Both the position numbers and the translations under genes were made by a program. Shown here piece by piece: positions 1 through 5,503 of a stretch of 7,149 nt of DNA. Origin of the DNA: an uncultured Chromatiales bacterium (lineage in GTDB: Bacteria; Pseudomonadota; Gammaproteobacteria; Steroidobacterales; GCA-2729495); assembly GCA_913058165.1 (NCBI GenBank), contig CAJXQV010000063.1:1-7149 (forward strand), in the 5' to 3' direction. Each line of letters opens with the position of its first letter. Position 1 is the stretch's first letter. The notes beneath the pieces were generated by a model. That model saw nothing but the letters and a program-made list of their open reading frames with translations, did not search any database and had not been told where the DNA came from.

Positions 1-48
1 CGAGATTGCCTCTTGTCTCGTGGGCTCGGAGATGTGTATAAGAGACAG
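1..48 (+). other. Nextera P7/index/Read 2 adapter, not genomic
   Basis: Bases 1-6 (CGAGAT) match the end of the Illumina P7 primer. Bases 7-14 (TGCCTCTT) match the Nextera i7 index oligo N711. Bases 15-48 match the Nextera Read 2 adapter and finish with the 19-base Tn5 mosaic end at 30-48. This is library sequence left on the contig, and genomic sequence starts at 49. Read on the plus strand it gives the well-known false N-terminus MSRGLGDVYKRQ. Confidence 0.98.
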
Positions 49-783
49 ATCATCGGCAGTCGGATTTCGGCCTATGCTTATTGGTGGCTCGCTGCTTTCT
101 GTGAGCAGTCTTTCAAGCTGTTCGGGCGCTATGAAATGGCAGTAATGCACTCCCCGGAACCTTTCGGGCGCTTTGATAAAGCGGGGGTCACTGAATTCAA
201 CGATGAAACCTTTGCTGGCAATATGGAGTTCCTGGTTGTTATTTGCCGCCCCGGCATAGGCCAGAACGTAGGGTTTTAGCCATTCCGGGCCGGTCATGCC
301 CGGGTTTTCCGGATTGCCGGGTGATTCATCCGGATCGAATATTACTGCTCGATAGCGCGAAAAGGCGCTTAACCCTAGTTGGGCGCTTAGTAAGCCCAGT
401 ACCTGGCGATTCATTTCCTGACAGGGCAGATCCGGCCCCGCAGTGCCAGGACCAAAGGTGAGGTTGAGATGGTCAGTATTTTTTAGCTTGCAGGAAATGC
501 CGAGAATCTGACCTTCAGTATCAAGCCAGTTGAATTGCTGAATCTGTGGACGCCCGTCGGGGCCGTTAATAATGGCTTTGGATTTGACGAAGCTGTTGAA
601 GTCTTCATGCACCACCAGATCCATGTCCAATTGCGTGCGAACAATCACGCGTTGTGCCTCCAGACAGTAGTTTTGCGCTGTTGGTATCTGCGTAAGCCCG
701 CTTGAGTCGGCTGATGCATTAACGCCGACAGTTGCCGACAAGGTTGCCAGTATTGTGGCCAGGGTTCTATGCTGCAGACTCAT
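49..783 (-). CDS. unrecognised secreted protein, 3' end cut by adapter
   Basis: An open frame of 245 genomic codons runs from an ATG at 783 into the adapter at 48, so the C-terminus is missing. The start is supported by GGGAG at 794-790, six bases upstream. Residues 1-25 look like a Sec signal peptide: Arg6, a hydrophobic Leu/Ala/Thr core, and an Ala-Ser-Ala cleavage site before Asp26. The mature part holds four cysteines (40, 98, 121, 215), an even number that would suit two disulfides in the periplasm or outside the cell. I do not recognise the family. Visible motifs include a Pro/Gly-rich acidic stretch around 150-165 and HYCHF around 213-217. It lies 161 bases downstream of rluE on the same strand and may have its own promoter. 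The frame on the opposite strand starting in the adapter is a shadow. The existence of the gene is well supported; its function is unknown. Confidence 0.75.
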
Positions 784-814
784 GACTGACTCCCGAATGA
801 TGTTCTGAATTTTA

Positions 815-820
815 AGTATA
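815..820 (-). promoter_or_regulatory. possible -10 box for the secreted protein gene
   Basis: The minus strand reads TATACT here, five of six matches to TATAAT, and would give a short leader of about 25 bases that contains the GGGAG ribosome site. No good -35 box is visible 16-18 bases upstream (the hexamer there is CACCCG), so this is tentative. Confidence 0.3.
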
Positions 821-944
821 CGTTCCTGGGATTTTTGCGGGTGGTTGTGAGGATTGCCGACCAAACCGCGGGGCCAATTGCTGGTGCTTTGTTGACTGAA
901 TCCTTCTTGCTGGAATCCTCCCGGGTCAATGCCCATCGGGCTGA

Positions 945-1490
945 TTAACCCTGCTGGATTATTCGACTCTCGCCGGGTTGAAGTCTATCCAGAAACCATT
1001 CATCCGCCCGTGCTCTGACCAATCGCAGGGTAGGGTATCCGATTGCGGCCGTCATGCGCCGTACCTGGCGGTTTTTGCCTTCGCTGATAGTGAGCTCTAT
1101 CCAGCTGGTCGGGATATTTGCCCGATAACGTATCGGCGGCTCGCGTTTCCATAGCGTATCGGGTTCATCAATTAAACAGGCTTCTGCCGGACGGGTAAGG
1201 CCGTCCTTGAGCTGGACACCCTGCTGTAACTGGCTGAGTGATTCGGCGGTTGGAATACCTTCAACTTGCGCCCAGTAGGTTTTCGGTTTTTTGTATTTCG
1301 GGTCGGTGATTTTGGCAGCGAGCTTGCCATCATCAGTGAGCAGCAGCAGACCCTCAGAGTCAAAATCGAGTCGCCCTGCCAGCCGCAGACTTTTGTCATC
1401 GATGTAGTGAGCGAGGGTGACCTTGTCTTCATGTGCTCTGAATTGTGAGAGTACCTGAAACGGCTTGTTGAATAAGACGACTTTGCTCAT
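945..1490 (-). CDS. rluE: 23S rRNA pseudouridine(2457) synthase RluE
   Basis: This 181-residue protein is a pseudouridine synthase of the RsuA/RluE family, a cytoplasmic enzyme that isomerises one uridine in 23S rRNA (U2457 in E. coli numbering). The signature GRLDFDSEGLLLLT begins at residue 39, with the catalytic aspartate as Asp42. The frame also shows KTYWAQVEGIP, the RluE-like DEPDTLW and PPIR blocks, IPTSWIELT, and the family's C-terminal NRQVRRMTAAIGYPTLRLVR block. From memory these align along nearly the full E. coli RluE core. This protein lacks the long basic N-terminal extension of the E. coli protein and starts directly at strand 1 (VVLFNKP). The usual Tyr-Ala after the last block is replaced by ARADEW. 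The start ATG lies 3 bases after the stop of the upstream lipoprotein gene and has only a weak ribosome site (GGTAAG), which suggests translational coupling. Family assignment is firm, and the exact target uridine is inferred from homology. Confidence 0.95.
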   Translation of the reverse strand: MSKVVLFNKPFQVLSQFRAHEDKVTLAHYIDDKSLRLAGRLDFDSEGLLLLTDDGKLAAKITDPKYKKPKTYWAQVEGIPTAESLSQLQQGVQLKDGLTRPAEACLIDEPDTLWKREPPIRYRANIPTSWIELTISEGKNRQVRRMTAAIGYPTLRLVRARADEWFLDRLQPGESRIIQQG

Positions 1491-1493
1491 TAC

Positions 1494-2738
1494 TTACCAG
1501 CCATTCTGGCTTAGAACATAGTTTGCGAGGAGGCGAATGTCGGCATCACTGAGTCGTTGGCCGAAGGCTGGCATACTCATTACGTTATTTCCGCCAAACT
1601 TAATGGCAGTAAACAGACTTTCTGGGTCTTTGCCATACAACCCCTGGAACTCATCGCGTTCCTGATGGCAGGCGGCACAGTTTTCGTTGAACAGTTGTCC
1701 GCCTTCATCCGAGGCATCATTGGTTTCATCCTTCCAAGCTACAGCAGTAACACGCTCTGTGGCTGCGGTGCCTTTAACGACACGAAAGCCCATGTTGCTG
1801 GCTGCGCCGGAGCGTGGCCGACCTGCGCGAACGCTCACGCTGGAGCGTTGCACAAGATTTAAAAAAGAGCCGCCACGAATCACGCCGAACTGGCAGTTTT
1901 CCTCGGCCCAGGCACTGCCATCATTGGGAGCGCCCTCATAGTTCTTGTGGCTGCAATCGGCGACCCATTCCCAGTTATTGCCTTGCATGTCGTATACGCC
2001 AAAAGTATTGGCGGTGAAGCTGCCGACCGGCGAGGTGTGCGCAAAGCCATCGTCACAGGGAAAGCCGGCTTTATCAGCCTCTATTTGCCGTTTGCTGATG
2101 GTGTCTGCACCAGTACTGCGAACGTTCGCATGGTCGCAGGCATTGTTCTCGGTATTCCCCCAGAAGTAGGGGCCGGTAGCACCGGCGCGTGCTGCGTATT
2201 CCCACTCTGCCTCGGTGGGCAAGCGATAGTTTTTTCCGGTTATGGAGCTCAGCCATACGGCATAGGCCTGCGCATCGTAAAAGGAGATGCAGCCTACGGG
2301 TTCGTTGCCACTCTGGATGAAGCCGGTGTTTTGCCAGCTGCGTTCAGCACTGATGGTAAAGCCGCCGGGCTTGCTGAAGTCCATGCATTTATTTGTTATA
2401 GAGTGTTGGTTTTCGTTGATAAATACAGCGAACTCACTGACGCTCACTTCATAGATTCCAATGCTGAATGCTTCGATGCGCACCGCATGTTGCGGCTCAT
2501 CGTTGGTTGCGGGGCTGCCAGTGCGCGGATCAATAATGCGCTCTGCCACGGCGGTGCCCATCTGAAATTCACCCGAGTTAACCGGAATCATTAGAGGGCA
2601 GAGTTCGCAATCACGTTGCGTGGAAGAATTAGCCAAGGCATCGTTGTCATTCTGGGAGGAACAGGATGCAACAGATACAACCAGACTAATGAGCAACAGG
2701 TACGTCAAGAGCGCTTGGTGGCCTAGTGTTTTTTTCAT
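1494..2738 (-). CDS. lipoprotein with SUMF1 (FGE-sulfatase) domain fused to cytochrome c
   Basis: This 414-residue protein has three parts. Residues 1-25 form a lipoprotein signal with lipobox VASC, so Cys26 would be lipidated; the next residue is Ser, which favours the outer membrane. Residues about 44-323 form a SUMF1/FGE-sulfatase-like domain: the CPLMIPVNSGEFQMG opening from Cys47, RLPTEAEWEYAAR at 172-184, GNNWEWV at 253-259, RGGSF at 288-292 and GFRVV at 317-321. Residues about 341-414 form a class I cytochrome c domain with heme motif CAACH (354-358) and a probable axial Met389 in MPAF. In true formylglycine-generating enzymes two copper-binding cysteines follow RGGS; here the region reads FLNLVQRSS with no cysteine, so sulfatase activation is unlikely and the domain is closer to the general SUMF1/PvdO-like group. 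The start is supported by AGGAG at 2750-2746, seven bases upstream. rluE follows 3 bases after the stop. The biological role is unknown; a heme-linked redox role at the cell envelope is inference. Confidence 0.92.
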   Translation of the reverse strand: MKKTLGHQALLTYLLLISLVVSVASCSSQNDNDALANSSTQRDCELCPLMIPVNSGEFQMGTAVAERIIDPRTGSPATNDEPQHAVRIEAFSIGIYEVSVSEFAVFINENQHSITNKCMDFSKPGGFTISAERSWQNTGFIQSGNEPVGCISFYDAQAYAVWLSSITGKNYRLPTEAEWEYAARAGATGPYFWGNTENNACDHANVRSTGADTISKRQIEADKAGFPCDDGFAHTSPVGSFTANTFGVYDMQGNNWEWVADCSHKNYEGAPNDGSAWAEENCQFGVIRGGSFLNLVQRSSVSVRAGRPRSGAASNMGFRVVKGTAATERVTAVAWKDETNDASDEGGQLFNENCAACHQERDEFQGLYGKDPESLFTAIKFGGNNVMSMPAFGQRLSDADIRLLANYVLSQNGW

Positions 2739-2872
2739 GGTGACGCTCCTGTATACCTGACGATAGTCCAGACAACAATTTATTAGCTTACTGCAATTAA
2801 CTCAGGATCAGAGGTTGGTGGGCTGTAATCGGTTTGTGTGACATACGCTGCGCCATTGCTCAGCCCCGAGCT

Positions 2873-2890
2873 CTGGGGCGGTTGCCCCAG
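2873..2890 (+). other. GC-rich hairpin in the NmrA-like gene leader
   Basis: CTGGGGC (2873-2879) and GCCCCAG (2884-2890) are perfect complements around a 4-base loop, giving a 7-bp stem. A second run CCCC at 2864-2867 could pair with the same GGGG and compete with this stem. There is no strong T-run after it (CTTGGGTTTG), so it is not a clear terminator; a leader structure or mRNA element is possible. Confidence 0.5.
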
Positions 2891-2902
2891 CTTGGGTTTG
2901 TA

Positions 2903-2935
2903 ACGATACTCGGGGTAATGTTTGTCGGGTATCGT
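2903..2935. repeat. inverted repeat ACGATAC-N19-GTATCGT
   Basis: The 7-base arms at 2903-2909 and 2929-2935 are perfect reverse complements, with centres 26 bases apart (about 2.5 helical turns). It sits about 90 bases upstream of the NmrA-like start, between the hairpin and the AT-rich -10-like stretch. It could be an operator for a dimeric regulator or a weak RNA stem; chance is also possible. Confidence 0.35.
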
Positions 2936-3011
2936 GCCTGTTTAGTGAGACCAGTAATTTATATCACATTTTTGCGGACTGTCCCGTTGTTGCCCTTGCG
3001 CGGCGGTTCCT

Positions 3012-3015
3012 GGAG
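3012..3015 (+). promoter_or_regulatory. ribosome binding site deciding the NmrA-like start
   Basis: GGAG lies 7 bases before the ATG at 3023. The frame stays open upstream to a TTG at 2834, but that region has no comparable site, and the translated extension is low-complexity intergenic sequence. The site also favours 3023 over the internal ATG at 3089, which has no well-spaced GGAG. Confidence 0.7.
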
Positions 3016-3022
3016 ATCTTGT

Positions 3023-3922
3023 ATGCGTAGCGTAATCTTATTAATTATTACCATGGCGTATTGGCTGGTTGGAAGTGCAGCGGCGGAGATGGTGCTGGTT
3101 GGCGGTGCTACCGGTCATCAGGGCAATGCCGTTGTAGATGAGCTGCTGGAACGTGGTTATACCGTGCGTTGTTTAACACGCAAACCCGAAGGGAAAAAAG
3201 CCTTACGTATAGCAGATCGTTGTGCGGAACTTGTGCAGGGCGACTACTCTGATCCTGCATCTTTAGATGCGGCAATGAAGGGTGTTAATAAAGTCTTCTT
3301 TTATAGCGGTTACTCGAGGAACGAAGTGGCAGAGGGCAATAATGTCATCACCGCTGCAAAGCAGGCTGGTATCGAGCATTTAGTTTATTCTTCGGGAGCT
3401 GCCGCCGAACCGGGTAAAGGCATTGCAGGTTCGCCGAAAATGCAGGTTGAACTCGATCTTATCGCCAGCGGTGTGCCGTATACGGTGCTGCGCCCTGTGG
3501 CTTTCATGGAGAACTTCGATGGCCAGCAACAACGCATACTCGCTAATGGTATTGCCGAATCCCGCGGGCCCGATCGTATTCTTGCGTTTATTAGTATTCG
3601 TGATATCGGGTTTTTTGTCGGTGAGGCTTTTGATCATCCGGATCTCTGGTTGGATAGAGCAGAGAATATTGCTGGCGACCGGATGACGGTTCGAGAGTAT
3701 GTTGATACATTCAGTCAGGTTGTGGGCGCAGAAATCGTCTATACGCGTATGCCAGTGGAGGAGTATCTCGCTACATTACCGAAGCCCATACGACCACTGT
3801 TTCAATGGTATGACCAAGTTGGCTACGATGCTGATGTCGATACCCTGCGGTCGAGCTACCCTGGTCTGATCACTCTCAATGGGTATTTGGTCGCCACAGG
3901 GTGGAAAGACGTCGGCCGCTAA
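3023..3922 (+). CDS. NmrA-like NAD(P)-binding protein with N-terminal leader
   Basis: This 299-residue protein belongs to the NmrA-like atypical short-chain dehydrogenase group. The dinucleotide motif GGATGHQG is at residues 27-34 after strand 1 (MVLV). Other family features are a basic RCLTRKP after strand 2 (Arg for the NADP phosphate is plausible), QGDYSDPASLDAAMKGV, the VFFYSGYS strand, GIEHLVYSSGAA, and a YTVLRPVAFMENF block typical of NmrA/HSCARG proteins. Residues 1-21 form a hydrophobic segment with Arg2 and an Ala-rich SAAA end, which looks like a Sec signal peptide or membrane anchor and ends right where the Rossmann fold begins. That is unusual for a NAD(P)-dependent protein, because these normally act in the cytoplasm. 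A start at Met23 (3089) would give an ordinary cytoplasmic protein but lacks a well-spaced ribosome site, whereas 3023 has GGAG seven bases upstream. The stop overlaps as TAATGA. A DUF1838 lipoprotein gene follows after 88 bases. Family is confident; substrate and location are not known. Confidence 0.88.
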   Translation: MRSVILLIITMAYWLVGSAAAEMVLVGGATGHQGNAVVDELLERGYTVRCLTRKPEGKKALRIADRCAELVQGDYSDPASLDAAMKGVNKVFFYSGYSRNEVAEGNNVITAAKQAGIEHLVYSSGAAAEPGKGIAGSPKMQVELDLIASGVPYTVLRPVAFMENFDGQQQRILANGIAESRGPDRILAFISIRDIGFFVGEAFDHPDLWLDRAENIAGDRMTVREYVDTFSQVVGAEIVYTRMPVEEYLATLPKPIRPLFQWYDQVGYDADVDTLRSSYPGLITLNGYLVATGWKDVGR

Positions 3923-3980
3923 TGACCGTTGGTGTGGAAATTTTCTCCGCCAAGTGCACCGCTCACCGTTAAAGCTCGGG

Positions 3981-3986
3981 TATAAT
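3981..3986 (+). promoter_or_regulatory. TATAAT -10 box upstream of the DUF1838 gene
   Basis: A perfect TATAAT lies 25 bases before the ATG at 4011. Transcription would start near 3993, leaving the GAGGAG ribosome site inside a short leader. No good -35 hexamer is visible (ACCGCT at 17-base spacing), so it may need an activator or be weak. It suggests the lipoprotein gene can be expressed apart from the NmrA-like gene. Confidence 0.45.
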
Positions 3987-3998
3987 TGCATCCCCGTT

Positions 3999-4004
3999 GA
4001 GGAG
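3999..4004 (+). promoter_or_regulatory. ribosome binding site deciding the DUF1838 start
   Basis: GAGGAG lies six bases before the ATG at 4011. This fixes the start at the Tat signal and rules out the longer frame starting at 3879, which would overlap the 3' end of the NmrA-like gene. Confidence 0.85.
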
Positions 4005-4010
4005 CAAACT

Positions 4011-5015
4011 ATGAACGATAATTGGACAAATAAAAGCCGCAGTCGGCGTGAAACCCTTAAATCTATTGCCGGTGTTGGCGGCCTGATGGCCGGCGGCGCA
4101 ATGATAAGCGCCTGTGGCTCAAATGGTGGTGCTCAACAGGCTGAAGCCCAGCCTAATATGCAGAATGTGGATTTCAGTGATCCCGCACAGAGTTTGCGCG
4201 CTTTTGTTAAAGCGACAGCTAACCTTGACCCCACTATAGAAACCCCGGGTTGGTTCGGTGGCACAGTTTTTGGCGATACACGTCGTGACCGTCCGTTGAA
4301 GCCGCTTATCGGTTTTGAAGGCTTTGGCGTAGTGCGGGCAGAAGAGCAGTCTGACGGCTCATTTAAAATATATAACCGCGAACTGGCTTTTTATAAAGAC
4401 CTTAAGACCGGAGAGTTTATTGATCAGTGGAAAAACCCCTACACTGGCGAAATCTGCGATGTGAAGCCTATCCACAATATGACGGTGAATGCACACCTCA
4501 TCGTTAGCGAGAAATTTGGCGTTGCGATTGAGATGGATTTTGACGGTACCTTGATGCAAGTGCCGTTGCCGCTGGGTTGGGATCGTTTTGGCGACAACGT
4601 ATTCTCAACGTTTGAAGTGCATACCGCATTTCCGAGTGAACTGACCCCTGAAGAATGGCCGCGTGAGTCTGCCGGTAAAGTATTGCGTATTGCCGAAATC
4701 TTCCAGCGCGTTATTAATTACGAGGAACTTGCGAATCAGGATGTCACAGGCGCTCATTACGACGGTACCTGGACTCGTGTCGGCCCTTGGCTGCCATGGA
4801 TGCGTCAGGGTCAGACCGACGGTTCGGTTATTTTCCGTAGTTTTATGACCAAGCTGAAAACCATGGATGATATTCCTGCACCGCTGAGGAAGATTACTGA
4901 AGAGCGTTACCCTGAGTACTTCCAAGCGCCACCTGCGAGTTCATGGGGCAGCAAGAATGATTCAAGCTTCAGTGTTTATGCAGCTGAAAATGAGCCGTTA
5001 CCGGCGCTGGATTAA
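4011..5015 (+). CDS. Tat-exported DUF1838 lipoprotein
   Basis: This 334-residue protein begins with a twin-arginine signal: Ser11-Arg12-Arg13-Glu-Thr-Leu-Lys17, a glycine-rich hydrophobic stretch, and a lipobox ISAC with Cys35 as the likely lipidated residue. The mature part matches, by my recollection of the family, DUF1838: DFSDPAQSLRAFVK near the N-terminus, PLIGFEGFGVVR, ELAFYKDLKTGEFIDQWKNP, a VNAHLIV strand, and a long WMRQGQTDGSVIFRS section before the C-terminus. Tat export implies the protein folds in the cytoplasm, possibly with a cofactor, before export; the next residue after Cys35 is Gly, which favours the outer membrane. No enzymatic function is established for DUF1838 as far as I know, and I assign none. 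It follows the NmrA-like gene by 88 bases on the same strand but has its own TATAAT box. Existence and family are well supported. Confidence 0.9.
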   Translation: MNDNWTNKSRSRRETLKSIAGVGGLMAGGAMISACGSNGGAQQAEAQPNMQNVDFSDPAQSLRAFVKATANLDPTIETPGWFGGTVFGDTRRDRPLKPLIGFEGFGVVRAEEQSDGSFKIYNRELAFYKDLKTGEFIDQWKNPYTGEICDVKPIHNMTVNAHLIVSEKFGVAIEMDFDGTLMQVPLPLGWDRFGDNVFSTFEVHTAFPSELTPEEWPRESAGKVLRIAEIFQRVINYEELANQDVTGAHYDGTWTRVGPWLPWMRQGQTDGSVIFRSFMTKLKTMDDIPAPLRKITEERYPEYFQAPPASSWGSKNDSSFSVYAAENEPLPALD

Positions 5016-5171
5016 ACCTGCGAAGCAATAAGCCATACAATGTCGCTTATTAACTCGTTCTAACGAAGCTTTTTGAGATTGATGCGAACAGCCAAGGATG
5101 CTCAGTGCCGAATCAAATTGGCATGTTGCAGCAGGAACCGGCAAAGCATTAACCGTCATTGACGAACTGCA

Positions 5172-5363
5172 TTAGTTGTCGTTAGAGCCCGCCTGAGTAT
5201 TGGACATCAGGCGGTGCCCTAGCGCCCTGATGTTATCGATTGTGAATTCCGTTAACCACGCGACCAATCGGCTGCGATTGTCATCGTTGCGGGGTTTTTT
5301 GCCCAGTTCTATCATCAAAGGGCAGTTATCTGTCATTGATTTGTATGGGTAACGGCCCTGCAT
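5172..5363 (-). CDS. small unrecognised ORF, possibly the 3' remnant of a gene
   Basis: The frame from the ATG at 5363 encodes 63 residues, mixed charged and helical in look (for example RSRLVAWLTEFTIDNIRALG). GGAGG lies 11 bases upstream of the ATG, farther than usual. The same frame stays open upstream to a stop at 5627-5625, and the stretch just before the ATG also reads like protein (KARAAEFLTGIHRNPRITLN), but it contains no ATG, GTG or TTG start. It also runs into the ribosome site and 5' end of the lamin-tail gene on the other strand. It may be a short real gene, a 5'-deleted pseudogene, or chance. I do not recognise the family. Confidence 0.35.
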   Translation of the reverse strand: MQGRYPYKSMTDNCPLMIELGKKPRNDDNRSRLVAWLTEFTIDNIRALGHRLMSNTQAGSNDN

Positions 5364-5417
5364 TTTCGTTTGATCCTCCAGATTGACTGCGGCTACGTGG
5401 TTTAGCGTTATTCGCGG

Positions 5418-5442
5418 GTTTCTATGAATACCCGTTAGAAAC
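5418..5442. repeat. inverted repeat GTTTCTA-N11-TAGAAAC
   Basis: The 7-base arms (5418-5424 and 5436-5442) are perfect reverse complements with an 11-base spacer. It overlaps a second smaller pair, CGGGT/ACCCG. It is about 60 bases upstream of the lamin-tail gene start, where an operator could lie. No clear promoter boxes flank it. Confidence 0.3.
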
Positions 5443-5490
5443 TCGGCTGCCCTTGCCTTGATGTGGATTCTAGTCTGTGACCTTCGCTGA

Positions 5491-5497
5491 AAGGAGG
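5491..5497 (+). promoter_or_regulatory. strong ribosome binding site of the lamin-tail gene
   Basis: AAGGAGG with six bases to the ATG at 5504 is close to the ideal site. It decides the start in favour of 5504 over an in-frame GTG at 5477 that lies upstream of the site. Confidence 0.85.
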
Positions 5498-5503
5498 TTG
5501 CAA

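Larger units (their letters stand above)
2739..3022. promoter_or_regulatory. divergent intergenic region
   Basis: These 284 bases separate the divergently transcribed lipoprotein-rluE block (minus) and the NmrA-like gene (plus), so promoters for both should lie here. I see no consensus -35/-10 pair on either strand. The best AT-rich -10-like stretch for the plus gene is TTATAT at 2959-2964, about 60 bases before its start. The region also holds a hairpin (2873-2890) and a dyad (2903-2935), listed separately. Confidence 0.5.
5016..5503. other. 488-base stretch without a confident gene
   Basis: After the DUF1838 stop there is an inverted repeat AATAAGC/GCTTATT (5027-5033 and 5045-5051) and a weak hairpin followed by five T's at 5070-5074, at best a poor terminator. 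A stem CCGCCTGA/TCAGGCGG (5189-5196 and 5207-5214) lies inside the 3' end of the small minus-strand frame. A dyad GTTTCTA/TAGAAAC occupies 5418-5442 upstream of the next gene. The TTGACT at 5383 has no good -10 partner. The only coding candidate is the minus-strand frame at 5363-5172, entered separately. Confidence 0.5.

Noticed and set aside
13..279. Plus-strand frame starting in the left adapter
   Set aside because: Its first 12 residues are adapter-encoded and the rest lies opposite the better-supported secreted protein gene with signal peptide and ribosome site.
930..942. Small GCCC-ATC-GGGC hairpin after rluE as a terminator
   Set aside because: The stem is about 4 bp and no T-run follows on the minus strand.
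1947..2594. Long plus-strand frame of 215 codons
   Set aside because: It is antisense to the SUMF1-cytochrome gene, whose motifs are unmistakable; the frame has no recognisable domain.
2752..2757. TATACA with an upstream TTGTTG as a minus-strand promoter for the lipoprotein gene
   Set aside because: The spacing is 17 bases, but transcription would begin after the AGGAG ribosome site, removing it from the message.
2834..3022. Longer start for the NmrA-like gene at a TTG
   Set aside because: The added 63 residues lack family similarity, have no ribosome site, and cover the hairpin and dyad of the intergenic region.
3879..4010. Longer start for the DUF1838 gene
   Set aside because: It would overlap the end of the NmrA-like gene and bury the Tat signal, which is placed correctly with GAGGAG before 4011.
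5189..5214. Stem CCGCCTGA/TCAGGCGG as a terminator
   Set aside because: It lies inside the small minus-strand frame and has no T-run on either side.
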